Shown here one piece after another: positions 29,801 to 37,714 of a stretch of 64,000 nucleotides of DNA. Both the position numbers and the translations under genes were made by a program. The notes below the pieces were generated by a model. That model ran no database searches. It worked only from the letters and a program-made list of their open reading frames with translations, and had not been told where the DNA came from. The DNA lies in contig JAUNSJ010000003.1 in assembly GCA_030539295.1 (NCBI GenBank), positions 62,001-126,000 of the forward strand, written 5' to 3'. The stretch comes from Planctomycetia bacterium. GTDB taxonomy: Bacteria > Planctomycetota > Planctomycetia > Pirellulales > Thermoguttaceae. Numbering within the stretch: position 1 is the stretch's first letter; each line of letters starts with the position of its first letter.

Positions 29801-30234
29801 CCTTGAGCAACGCGACAGTCGCCCGAGATTATATAGACTTGCTCTCCGTTAACATCGTTCCCCTTCCAGCCGAAATCGGCCGTTATGGCAATAGGTACGC
29901 CGGACGCGACCGGGGCATCTCGCACAAAAAATTTCGACTTGCCGGTATCGTGCACCTCGTAATCTTTGAGCTGTGGCATGGCCGCATTGTCCATAACGCT
30001 GCGGTCCGCGGCAGCTTGCGTGAGCGAACCGGACGTCGCAGACGCGAGCCGAGGCACGGCTGTCAAAGACTCGTCCTGAGCCGTCGTCATAGAGTGTATG
30101 GGCGTTACAAACTGCTGTGACAGCACGGGTTGCGTATGAATAGTTGTAAAAAACGAGACGACCACCAGGCACAAAGCCACCAAGCAGCCCCTTGGAAGGC
30201 CGCATTTCTCGGGCGCTCGTTCCTGTTCTCTCAT
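26857..30234 (-). CDS. lptD: LptD/OstA-like lipopolysaccharide-assembly outer-membrane protein
   Basis: 1125 residues from ATG 30234; a GTG 36 bases further upstream is possible. It has a signal peptide/anchor at the N-terminus, then an OstA/LptA-like beta domain (about residues 115-250: ITADFGWKGNDVNGEQVYIISGDCRV...). A long C-terminal region of alternating amphipathic strands rich in aromatic residues follows, ending in Trp, as expected for a beta-barrel recognised by BamA. It is longer than the E. coli protein (784). The barrel would insert glycolipid into the outer leaflet, consistent with planctomycetes having a true outer membrane. The gene stands alone on this strand. Confidence 0.72.
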   Translation of the reverse strand: MREQERAPEKCGLPRGCLVALCLVVVSFFTTIHTQPVLSQQFVTPIHSMTTAQDESLTAVPRLASATSGSLTQAAADRSVMDNAAMPQLKDYEVHDTGKSKFFVRDAPVASGVPIAITADFGWKGNDVNGEQVYIISGDCRVAQGTDIVTGPRAVVWIQDGASRDGVRGGVTVYLEREDRSKPLQIELNTKFVEARSSDQAWLGTFRTLADINLHIASPGSSQLDPDAIYFRANQMRGLGLEPETTVRTDGARLIPQTSQLTENITAGTALTQGEFAFRRIRILSRHDYEMTFSMEPMPTDANKRQCIINSGVTLVIEGIQSDGKTIADVVDISADRAVIWATGIDQITPGGESMQNKDFDLEVFLDGDIIFREGDRVIYAKEMYYDAKNRIGLIHDTEMVLPIPSTTGGYFRLKADTVRQQGPNLLTAKNTWVSTSMMGVPGYRLQSNQLTGEVREVPLFDAETQLPVIDPATGQQAMESQQYLIAENNFIAIGSAPVFYWPWMAMDASDQTLYIRSLKFGKDSIFGYQARTTWNPYQLLGIGDNRPDGTDWDLNLDYLSDRGLGHGTTFLYNRDEFFGCKTPALGMLNFYGISDKGTDNLGLGRRNVPFPHSYRYRGLAKHRQRFDDLGCFGGGWTLTGQFGTSSDRNFIPQYFENEWYTGPNPQTSLEMKKTVDNWSLDLSAEARLDKFYTETNQLPRLNHYWLGQPLFSNKLIWYEHTKIGYNQFKTTESPYAAADRDLFRYLDWELAEDATSNNPNSSGARTLAADSFVFSTRHELDVPLEAGPLKVTPYALGEYAFWGQGATEKNIGRAYGRGGVRLNLPVWKVDSDVSSTTWYLNGLAHKMNFGVDASWSGVSRHFNDLILYDPIDDWQTEEFRRRYSVTTFGNSGALGFADSIPVRFDERYYALRQGALAGAVTSPSTELAEDLSLVRFEWQNRWQTKRGPVAKRHTIDWITFNTGMNFYPKKEENFGEYVGLLDYDLRWHVGDRFSVLSSGLYDVFDDGQRITRLGVMSKRPSLGSLYVGVDRLAGPINSTYLNASMNYRMSEKWASSFGTSYDLTEGENVGQNLGISRIGESFVFSLGFNVNTSKDNFGVSLSVIPVFLLDKSKFEEGVLDYASW

Positions 30235-30358
30235 CACTTTGCCGTTTCGGTTCGTTATCTCTATATGCACACTGGCATTACTGTTATTTCAAGTCCGTTA
30301 CGTCGTTCCAAAGACGCACGTTTCCCTACCCGCCTGAAGACAGACTCCGGGACGTGGA

Positions 30359-30388
30359 ATTATAATAAATACAGGGTATTCATGGCAA
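30359..30388 (-). promoter_or_regulatory. Putative promoter of lptD
   Basis: On the minus strand: TTGCCA (30388-30383), 18-base spacer, TATAAT (30364-30359), about 125 bases upstream of the lptD start. The divergent gap to the helicase gene (30235-30604) holds this and the promoter at 30472. Confidence 0.5.
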
Positions 30389-30471
30389 GAGCAGTTTCCC
30401 TCGTTTTATCGGAAATTATATAAATTCCAAAGGCACGCACCTAAAGCCATTCCGCGGCGGCTCCCTCCCGG

Positions 30472-30499
30472 TTGGAAAACTTTTCACCGTGGGTATAAT
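30472..30499 (+). promoter_or_regulatory. Putative promoter of the PcrA/UvrD helicase gene
   Basis: TTGGAA (30472-30477), 16-base spacer, TATAAT (30494-30499), about 105 bases before the start codon. Confidence 0.5.
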
Positions 30500-30604
30500 A
30501 GAATGATAAAACAGGAATATGGGGGGTCGTTTTTGGTTACAAAGAGAGCGAGACATGATTAATAGAGTCCGTCGGCAGTTCAGCTGGCGCGTGGAGAAAG
30601 ATTC

Positions 30605-33259
30605 ATGGTCGAGAGAATAGGGAACGGAGAACTAGACAGCCTGCTGACAGGCTTAAACGCGGCCCAGGCAGAGGCTGTTCGCTTTAAAGACGGGCCGTTA
30701 CTCGTTTTAGCGGGACCTGGCAGTGGCAAAACGCGTGTCGTAACCCACCGCATCGCCGCCCTTTTGCGACAGGGAGTCCCCGGATGGCGTATTCTCGCGC
30801 TCACCTTTACGAACAAGGCGGCGTCCGAAATGAAAAATCGTCTGGAACTCCTTGTGCCGGGCAATCGCGTCTGGCTCGGGACGTTTCATGCCTTTTGTGC
30901 GCGACTCCTGCGAAGTTACGGGACAATGATCGGCCTGAACCAGAATTTCACCATCTACGACAGCAGCGAGAGCCGACTCCTGCTCGACCGACTCATCGAC
31001 AAGCATGCCTTGCCGACAGGCGTTGATTCCGGCAAAATCGGAGCCGCCATCTCCTGGGCAAAGAACAGTATGGTCTTTCCGGAAGACTACAAGCCTGCGC
31101 CAGGTAACGTACTCGGGGACGTTGTCGAAAAGACGTATCCTCAATACCAGGAAGCACTTCAGATGGCAAATGCCGTCGATTTCGATGACCTGCTCTTATC
31201 AACGGCGCGACTGCTGCAAACGAATCCGCAATTGCGTGCTGATTTAGATGCCCGTTATGAATACATTCTTGTTGATGAATATCAGGACACGAATCTTGTC
31301 CAGTACGCGATTGTGCGTGCCCTTTCTATTGACCGCAATAATCTCGGGGTGACCGGCGACCCGGACCAGTCGATTTACGGTTGGCGTGGGGCGAGTATCC
31401 GCAATATTTTGGAGTTTGAAAAGAATTTTAAGGCGGTCAAGGTCATACGGCTGGAGCAGAACTACCGCTCGACGCCGGAGATTCTGGAAGCGGCGTCGTA
31501 TCTGATTAAGCACAATACGCAGCGTAAAGACAAGGAGCTGTATACGGAAAACGCGTCTGGCCCGCGTGTCCGGCTCCTGACCTGTAGTGACCAGCAGGAA
31601 GAAGCGGATTCGATCGCCAAGGAAATACGGGATGAGATAACGTCAGGTCGGCGTCGGGCAGGGGAGTACGCGATATTTTATCGCACGAACGCACTATCAC
31701 GAAATCTGGAGCACGCGTTCCACCGCGCGGGGGTCCCCTTTCAGCTCATACGCGGGCTGGAATTTTTCGGTCGGCGCGAGGTGCGGGACGTTCTCGCCTG
31801 GCTGCAGATTTTGCACAATCCGAACGACGTTGTGGCCTTCCGGCGAATCGTGAATCTCCCCCCACGCGGTATTGGTCAGGTAACCATTCATCGTCTTGAG
31901 GCGTACGCGGCTGTGCACCGTATTCCACTACTGGCCGCGGCGGGTCAGGCGGAGCAGGTCCCCCAGCTCACGACCAAGTCACGACTGGCCCTGAAAAGGT
32001 TCTGCGAACTCATTGGAAAATTGTATGCCACGGCCGCCGATAATGACCTGGAAGTCCTCCTGTCGGTCCTACTCAACGAAACCGGTTATTTAACCTTATT
32101 CAATTCCGGTTCGGAAGAAGACAAGGAGCGTCAGGAGAACGTGCAGGAACTCCTTTCAGAAGTGCGAGAATTCGACAAGATGGCCCGGGATGAGGAGGAA
32201 ACGAGCGACTCGGACCCGGACGACCCGCTCGTCGAATCGCGTACCCTTTCCCGCTTGGGCCGATTTCTCGAACGCACTGCTCTGGTCAGCGACGTCGATG
32301 CTCTCAAGAGCGATGCCGATTCCGTTTGTCTCATGTCGCTACACGCGGCCAAGGGACTGGAATTCCCCGTCGTCTATATTGTTGCTCTGGAAGACAATAT
32401 CCTGCCCCACGAGCGGTCCATGAGCAATCCGAACCAGATGGAGGAAGAGCGGCGACTCCTCTTCGTCGGTATGACCCGCGCAAAAGAAGAGCTTCGGCTC
32501 AGTCACGCGCGTCGCCGCGAATATCGTGGGTTCTTCGGGACCGCTATCTCAAGCCGATTCCTCTTTGAACTGCCGCGGGAATCCCTCTTCTGTACCGATT
32601 CCCAGGAAGATAGCGCGGTCAATCAGGATAGCCAAGGCACGCCCGAGGAAGGACTCTTCCTGTCCGACCTGCTCGCCGGCCGCGACCGCGAGACGTCCCG
32701 CGATTCCAACGGCGACCTTCGCTTCGACTCCGACCTCGCCGACAACGACGAGCTTAGTATGGACGAGGGGCCTGAAATTACGCGTTTGACCAAACCTGCC
32801 AGGAAACCTCGCGCGTCGGCAAAAAGGAGGCGTAAATCTTCCGGGCCAGCGCCTGCCAGCACTCCAGGCGACGGCGGTGTGCAAATTGAATATGACGAAG
32901 AGGCCATCCGCGAGCAAGAGGCGTCCGGTGTCCCTGTCGAGTCCGCGAAATCAATATCGCGTAAAAAGAAGAATGCCATGCCTTTCGTCTTGCCAGGCGC
33001 GCTCATCACGACCGCGGCCGAACTCGACGGGGCGGGCCATCGCGTCAATCGCGCTGCCCCGGATGCTGAGCAAATACGTCCGGGGACCGTAATCCGGCAT
33101 CGGGACTACGGACTCGGAAACGTTCTCGACGTGCAAGGGCCACGCTCCGACCGCATTCTCACCGTTCAGTTCTTCTCCGGCGTAGGGACCATCGACCTTC
33201 CGGCAAACGACCCGGACCTCCACATCCTCCGCACAAGAGAACGAGCGTCCGACTCCTGA
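30605..33259 (+). CDS. pcrA: UvrD/PcrA-type superfamily 1 DNA helicase
   Basis: 884 residues, a 3'-5' DNA helicase for nucleotide-excision and mismatch repair and for clearing RNA polymerase or RecA. Motif I is AGPGSGKTRVV, motif Ia LTFTNKAASEM, motif II VDEYQDTN, motif III GDPDQSIYGWRGA, motif IV LEQNYRS, motif V MSLHAAKGLEFPVVYIV, motif VI EERRLLFVGMTRAK. A low-complexity acidic/basic linker (about residues 690-800) leads to a C-terminal PcrA/UvrD tudor-like domain (GTVIRHRDYGLGNVLDVQG). The start is ATG 30605. With uvrA and uvrB it makes three excision-repair functions in the window, in three separate places. Confidence 0.95.
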   Translation: MVERIGNGELDSLLTGLNAAQAEAVRFKDGPLLVLAGPGSGKTRVVTHRIAALLRQGVPGWRILALTFTNKAASEMKNRLELLVPGNRVWLGTFHAFCARLLRSYGTMIGLNQNFTIYDSSESRLLLDRLIDKHALPTGVDSGKIGAAISWAKNSMVFPEDYKPAPGNVLGDVVEKTYPQYQEALQMANAVDFDDLLLSTARLLQTNPQLRADLDARYEYILVDEYQDTNLVQYAIVRALSIDRNNLGVTGDPDQSIYGWRGASIRNILEFEKNFKAVKVIRLEQNYRSTPEILEAASYLIKHNTQRKDKELYTENASGPRVRLLTCSDQQEEADSIAKEIRDEITSGRRRAGEYAIFYRTNALSRNLEHAFHRAGVPFQLIRGLEFFGRREVRDVLAWLQILHNPNDVVAFRRIVNLPPRGIGQVTIHRLEAYAAVHRIPLLAAAGQAEQVPQLTTKSRLALKRFCELIGKLYATAADNDLEVLLSVLLNETGYLTLFNSGSEEDKERQENVQELLSEVREFDKMARDEEETSDSDPDDPLVESRTLSRLGRFLERTALVSDVDALKSDADSVCLMSLHAAKGLEFPVVYIVALEDNILPHERSMSNPNQMEEERRLLFVGMTRAKEELRLSHARRREYRGFFGTAISSRFLFELPRESLFCTDSQEDSAVNQDSQGTPEEGLFLSDLLAGRDRETSRDSNGDLRFDSDLADNDELSMDEGPEITRLTKPARKPRASAKRRRKSSGPAPASTPGDGGVQIEYDEEAIREQEASGVPVESAKSISRKKKNAMPFVLPGALITTAAELDGAGHRVNRAAPDAEQIRPGTVIRHRDYGLGNVLDVQGPRSDRILTVQFFSGVGTIDLPANDPDLHILRTRERASDS

Positions 33260-33303
33260 CGTGATTCCGTTTGGTGTGTCCCCGTCGCAACGGAATCGGG
33301 CGG

Positions 33304-34491
33304 CTATTTCGTCGAACGAAACTCATGTGGCGGCAGACCAACCGCCTGCCGAAACGCAAAGCAGAAATATTCCGGCGACTGAAAGCCGACCGACGATGCA
33401 ACCGCGGCGATACTGCACTGGGTCTCACGCAGGAGCAGTTTCGCCCGTTCTATTTGTACGTGCCGGATTTCCTGCTCTATGGTCCGGCCGAGCCATTTGT
33501 GAAACAGACGGCCCAGCGTCGCGTGTGACATATTACTGTACCGAACCACCTCGCGGACCGTCAGCCCGGCGCACGCCATCTCGCGAATATAGCGAATCAC
33601 ATCCACCAGTTCAGGGTTGTCTATGGCGACGCAATCGGAGGACTGACGCGTTTGAATATAAAGAGGAGCCACGTTAATCTGTTCATGGGCCAGGCGATGC
33701 CCGTTCATACGGTCCCGCAGAAGTTCCGCGGCCAGCCAGCCGATTTTTTTCCCGTTCTGGTCCACACTCGACAGGGGTGGGTCCGTTACATTGCAAAGCC
33801 ATTCGTCATTCTCAACGCTCACGACCGCCAAATCGTCGGGTACACGTATACCAAGATTGCGGCAAATCTGGAGTAGCGGAACGGCCTGCGCATCGGTTAC
33901 TACGTACATCGCGATCGGCTTCGGCAGACCGGCCAGCCAGTTCTGCAGACGGACGCGATCTCCCTCCGACCACTTCGGAATGATGGCCGCATGGCGAACC
34001 GGAACCCGAAACGTATGACAGCGAAACCCGTGCTCACGCAGGAGTTCTACATAACACTTCTTTTCCAGCGTGCTCCACCAGGTATCGCTGTAGGAATAGA
34101 CGGCGAATTCCCGAAAGCCGCGTTCAAAAAAGTGGGAGAAAATCATTTCTGCTATTCTTCCGCGGTCGGCGGCCACTTCCGGCTCATTTTCCGGTCCCGT
34201 TCCCGTCAACTCAACGACTGGGCAGTTCTTGGCACGCAAGTCGGCCAGCATTTTGCGTGAGCCGCTTCGCGAGATAATCCCGTCGCCATTCCAATATCGG
34301 AACCAGTGGGGGAGCGGCTCGGCCAGCGTACGCGACTCAAAGCCCAGTTCCCAGTTATTCTCCAGGGCAAATCGAATGATGCCTTCGATAATATCGCGTC
34401 CAAAATGAGAAACGGTTTCCACGTTCACAAAAATACGACGCTTCGTACTGCGACGTGTGTCCGCCTCGCTTGGCTGTGTCATGGAAGTCAC
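33304..34491 (-). CDS. XylR/AraC-family transcriptional regulator of the rhamnose-type operon
   Basis: 395 residues. The N-terminal two-thirds is a LacI-type periplasmic-binding-like sensor domain (RRIFVNVETVSHFGRDIIEGIIRFA..., RVPDDLAVVSVENDEWLC, PPLSSVDQNGKKIGWLAAELL). The C-terminal 105 residues are an AraC double helix-turn-helix (LTVREVVRYSNMSHATLGRLFHKWLG and CSIAAVASSVGFQSPEYFCFAFRQAVGLPPHEFR). This is the XylR-like layout found in many planctomycete and Bacteroidetes sugar regulators. It is the last gene of the minus-strand cluster, 20 bases after rhaM, and probably controls that cluster in response to a sugar; rhamnose is inferred from RhaM and RhaT. Confidence 0.9.
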   Translation of the reverse strand: MTSMTQPSEADTRRSTKRRIFVNVETVSHFGRDIIEGIIRFALENNWELGFESRTLAEPLPHWFRYWNGDGIISRSGSRKMLADLRAKNCPVVELTGTGPENEPEVAADRGRIAEMIFSHFFERGFREFAVYSYSDTWWSTLEKKCYVELLREHGFRCHTFRVPVRHAAIIPKWSEGDRVRLQNWLAGLPKPIAMYVVTDAQAVPLLQICRNLGIRVPDDLAVVSVENDEWLCNVTDPPLSSVDQNGKKIGWLAAELLRDRMNGHRLAHEQINVAPLYIQTRQSSDCVAIDNPELVDVIRYIREMACAGLTVREVVRYSNMSHATLGRLFHKWLGRTIEQEIRHVQIERAKLLLRETQCSIAAVASSVGFQSPEYFCFAFRQAVGLPPHEFRSTK

Positions 34492-34511
34492 CTCTTCTCC
34501 GTTGCGAGCGG

Positions 34512-34832
34512 TCAGTCGAGGTGGAACACCTCCTGAAGCTCTTCTTCTTTCCCTTTGTCCGGGTTATCCGGATCGCATACGAGGATCTCCGCGTTCGATT
34601 TCCACCAGTCGCGTGAGACTTTATAGTCGCCGATTCGCGCCAATTCCTCATCGCTCTCCGCTTCAAAATAGCCGAAGAGCGTTCCGGTCGCCTCGTGCAA
34701 AAAAATGGAATAATTCGTAACGCCATGCCGCTTGATAACCGCCAGGACCTCGGCCGGTGCCGGCGCGTGACGCCGCTTATATTCCTCAATATGCTCCCGT
34801 TTCACGTGGTAAACAACTGCTTTTCTGATCAC
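34512..34832 (-). CDS. rhaM: L-rhamnose mutarotase
   Basis: 106 residues. RhaM interconverts alpha and beta anomers of L-rhamnose and belongs to the ferredoxin-like dimeric mutarotase family. Visible motifs: HIEEYKRRHAPAPAEVLAVIKRHGVTNYSIFL, with the active-site His and Tyr region, and TGTLFGYFEAESDEEL and the SRDWWK segment near the C-terminus. Length is that of E. coli RhaM (104). Its start overlaps the end of the preceding gene by ATGA, which implies coupling. The rest of a rhamnose pathway (isomerase, kinase, aldolase) is not in the window. Confidence 0.9.
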   Translation of the reverse strand: MIRKAVVYHVKREHIEEYKRRHAPAPAEVLAVIKRHGVTNYSIFLHEATGTLFGYFEAESDEELARIGDYKVSRDWWKSNAEILVCDPDNPDKGKEEELQEVFHLD

Positions 34833-35764
34833 GACTCATTCCTCTCCATTTCCGTTAGGGTACACAGGACCGTTTCCGTTCCGGGAAGAAGGCGAGCCGG
34901 ACTGCCGCCACAGGCCTCCATTTCCATGAAACCGGACGGGTCACAATAAAGACTCAACTGCACGCCGTGCTCCGACGGCCGCTGCTCAGGCGGCGCGTCG
35001 GCGATATCGATTGGCGGTTCGTGGGACACGGCCAGTATGCGTCGTCGCACCCGCACACGCCCCGGTACGATATAGTCCAGCCCTTCGAGCCGGCCACTCA
35101 AGCCAAGCTGAAAACGCTCTCGCGTCTCAACGTTCACGCGACATTGCCCCCTCTCGCTCTGACGCTGTGCGTCGCTCGGACCGTAAAGGTCGCGAATTTC
35201 CGCCGTCGACGCGAATACGACATGACCGCCTGGCATGCTGTCGAATTGTGACAAGGACCAGGGAGCCAGGAGAAAATCTCCGTGCTCCACCACCCCTCGA
35301 CCCTTATATCGTATCATCTCGGTCACTTTTTGCAAGAGGTGTCCCTCACACGAATCCACTTCAATCCGGCGCTCAAACTCACACGGCAGACCCAACCCGC
35401 GATTATTAACCAGGTCAATCTCCGCGCGTATGACGCAACCCTTACTCCATTCCTCCACGACATTCCAGACCGCGCCGGTTATCCCCGGCGGTACGCGCCA
35501 GACTCCCGACGCATACTCATAGCCAAAGATCGTTCCTTCCGGGGCAGGCCACAAGGCATCGCCGCCCGGATTCCAGTATCGGTCCTTCGTCGAGCGATTC
35601 TCAATGGCCTCCGGTACAACGCGACTGATAATCTGGTCGTCGACCGTGGCGAACAGACGTCCTTCCAGGTCCAGGCCCACGACCGTACCGCACTGGTCAT
35701 TTCCCACCAGGACAGCACGCCGCCGCGCGTGCTTCATGAGTTCCAAAAGTTCTTCACATCTCAT
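34829..35764 (-). CDS. Unrecognised 311-residue protein in the rhamnose-type operon (DUF6786/aldose-epimerase-like?)
   Basis: Cytosolic, no signal peptide. Beta-rich sequence with NPGGDALWPAPEGTIFGYEY near the N-terminus and YCDPSGFMEMEACGG near the C-terminus. The overall look, and the company of a sugar mutarotase, suggest a galactose-mutarotase-like beta-sandwich such as DUF6786, but I see no decisive active-site motif. It overlaps rhaM by 4 bases (ATGA), and an AGGAACAAGAG Shine-Dalgarno precedes ATG 35764. A binding or epimerase role on the same sugar is the simplest guess. Confidence 0.6.
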   Translation of the reverse strand: MRCEELLELMKHARRRAVLVGNDQCGTVVGLDLEGRLFATVDDQIISRVVPEAIENRSTKDRYWNPGGDALWPAPEGTIFGYEYASGVWRVPPGITGAVWNVVEEWSKGCVIRAEIDLVNNRGLGLPCEFERRIEVDSCEGHLLQKVTEMIRYKGRGVVEHGDFLLAPWSLSQFDSMPGGHVVFASTAEIRDLYGPSDAQRQSERGQCRVNVETRERFQLGLSGRLEGLDYIVPGRVRVRRRILAVSHEPPIDIADAPPEQRPSEHGVQLSLYCDPSGFMEMEACGGSPARLLPGTETVLCTLTEMERNES

Positions 35765-35806
35765 CTCTTGTTCCTCGACTCATCTTGCCGGCCGAATCGC
35801 CCGGGG

Positions 35807-36547
35807 TTACTTCGTCATGGCCTTACGCATATCGCGCAAAATAAGCTCTTTGGCTCTATTGCCGTAGTCCAAATTCGCGTCGACCGCTGTCTGGGAGTAC
35901 CACTTCGTGCCGTTAAATCGCCCCATATCCACACCTTCCGGACAGAAGGCCATCATGAGTGACGTCTCCTGGATACCTGCGTGGTCGATGGGGAATTCCG
36001 CCTGAACTTCAGCACTCATGAACGGCAGAATATGGATCCAGTTGAACGGGTCCTCGCCGGTCGCGTGTGCCTCGTAGTAGTCCGCCGACGCGTTATCGCC
36101 CCACCAGCCGTCGCCCCGCTGTCGCTCTATATACGCGAATATCTCCTGACGCGCCGCCAGTTTAAACGAAAGGTCCGTCGGCATACCGTTCGAAAAATTC
36201 TCGCTCTGATGATGTACAAAGACATAAATATTCCGAAATCCGATCCGGAGCAGATTATAAAAGAACTGTCGGGCAAAGGCGAGCAGGACGTTGGAATCGA
36301 CATGAATCCCGCCATTACGCTCCGGCGCCGCCACGGCGTAGGTTCCTGCCCCGTAAAAGAACGGCGGCATAATGACCAGCGGCATCTCACGCTCCAGCAG
36401 TTCCAACGCACGCTGCGGCAGCAGGGTGTCGACCCCGGGCGTTAAGTGCTCACTGTGATATTCCACAACGCCCAAAGCCAAGGCCACCGGCGTATTACGA
36501 TCAATCGCGTCCCGAATCTGATCCGGAAACATAAGTTCATACCTCAT
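35807..36547 (-). CDS. Creatininase family amidohydrolase-like protein
   Basis: 246 residues. Motifs of the creatininase/ArfB/MftE superfamily: LGVVEYHSEHLTPGVDTLLPQ (metal-binding Glu-x-His...Asp) and VHHQSENF, then FPIDHAGIQETSLMMAF with the conserved Glu. Members are binuclear metal hydrolases or dehydrating enzymes on varied substrates, so creatinine is not implied. In this operon it lies between RhaT and the unknown 34829 gene. A sugar-related lactam or amide substrate is possible; see the neighbouring creatinase-like M24 protein. Confidence 0.85.
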   Translation of the reverse strand: MRYELMFPDQIRDAIDRNTPVALALGVVEYHSEHLTPGVDTLLPQRALELLEREMPLVIMPPFFYGAGTYAVAAPERNGGIHVDSNVLLAFARQFFYNLLRIGFRNIYVFVHHQSENFSNGMPTDLSFKLAARQEIFAYIERQRGDGWWGDNASADYYEAHATGEDPFNWIHILPFMSAEVQAEFPIDHAGIQETSLMMAFCPEGVDMGRFNGTKWYSQTAVDANLDYGNRAKELILRDMRKAMTK

Positions 36548-36637
36548 TGCTCTTCTCCTTCTCGTTTCTTCATTATTACTTCGTTCTGCACATTGTGTTC
36601 ACGTCGGCTGACTTCATGCGGTCAATCGTCGCGGTCA

Positions 36638-37687
36638 TCAAGCTCCCTGGTCGATCCAGTTACCCAGTCCTATCAGACAGATGGAGAGGACCAGAACCGC
36701 GATTCCCGACCACAAGACCCATTTCGTCTTTCGGTCCGTTTGCGTCCATTCCTTAAGGGCAAGTCCCCATAAGTTCGCGCATAAGACAATAGACGACATA
36801 AATATGCTCCAACTGGCAAAATCATATTGACCCATACGCGTTGTGCCCATTCCGTAAAAGAAATATTGCGCGTACCACATGACACCGCTCACCGCCGACC
36901 AGAAGAAATTCGCCAGCAAAATCTTTCGGTCGGGCAGGCAATAATCGCCGAGCGTGTGATTTCTCATCGTGACAATCAAAGCGTAAATAAAGTTCGTTGT
37001 AAAGCCCCCGGCGAGCGAGAGGACCAGAACGGGAATGTTCTTAAACACGTCAGGTGTACCCGCGTCGACCGCCGCCTGGGCTATTGGTGCGCCACTGATA
37101 AGCGAAAAGGCCATAAACGAGCTGGCGATGCCGCCAAAAATGGCCATAAAAAGCCCACGCGCAAACCGGAATTCGCCCGCCGGCGTGCTCCCGTTCGACA
37201 CGCCAGCACCACTCCGCTCTTTTAATACGCCCGCATATCCGCACAAAACAATGCCCAACAGGCAGACCACCAGTCCCACCAGAATCGTTTGACCACCGCG
37301 GGTCGCGATGAGCAGACCGGCCTTGTGCTCCACGACCGCCGGAACCACCGTCCCGACTATGGCGCAGACCCCCAACGCTATTGAGTTCCCCAGACCCAGG
37401 CCCAAATATCGCAAGGCCAGCGCCGCCATGAGCCCGCCGAATCCCCACAGTACGCCAAAAAAGTACGACTGGAACAGACTTACACCCGGACTCGTCCGCA
37501 AAATACCGAACAGGTCCGTACTGACCAGCAACGCCCCCAACATGGGCATAATGAGCCAGGCAACAAATCCGAGCGAAATCCAGTACGTTGCCCAGGCCCA
37601 ATTCCGGATCCGATGTACCGGCGCATAAAAACTTGCCGACGACAGTCCGCCAAGCCAGAGTAGTATCACCCCCAGAATCGGTCCCAT
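36638..37687 (-). CDS. rhaT: L-rhamnose/H+ symporter-like transporter
   Basis: 349 residues, about 10 predicted membrane helices of the drug/metabolite-transporter type. It matches RhaT in layout: LSSASFYAPVHRIRNWAWATYW near the N-terminus, GVLWGFGGLMAALALRYLGLGLGNSIALG in the middle and a WYAQYFFYGMGTTRMGQYDFASWSIFMS segment near the C-terminus. RhaT imports L-rhamnose (and lyxose or mannose) with a proton. With rhaM it is the main reason to call this a rhamnose-type operon. Confidence 0.85.
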   Translation of the reverse strand: MGPILGVILLWLGGLSSASFYAPVHRIRNWAWATYWISLGFVAWLIMPMLGALLVSTDLFGILRTSPGVSLFQSYFFGVLWGFGGLMAALALRYLGLGLGNSIALGVCAIVGTVVPAVVEHKAGLLIATRGGQTILVGLVVCLLGIVLCGYAGVLKERSGAGVSNGSTPAGEFRFARGLFMAIFGGIASSFMAFSLISGAPIAQAAVDAGTPDVFKNIPVLVLSLAGGFTTNFIYALIVTMRNHTLGDYCLPDRKILLANFFWSAVSGVMWYAQYFFYGMGTTRMGQYDFASWSIFMSSIVLCANLWGLALKEWTQTDRKTKWVLWSGIAVLVLSICLIGLGNWIDQGA

Positions 37688-37714
37688 GACGCTCTCCTTC
37701 CTCTGTTCATTCTG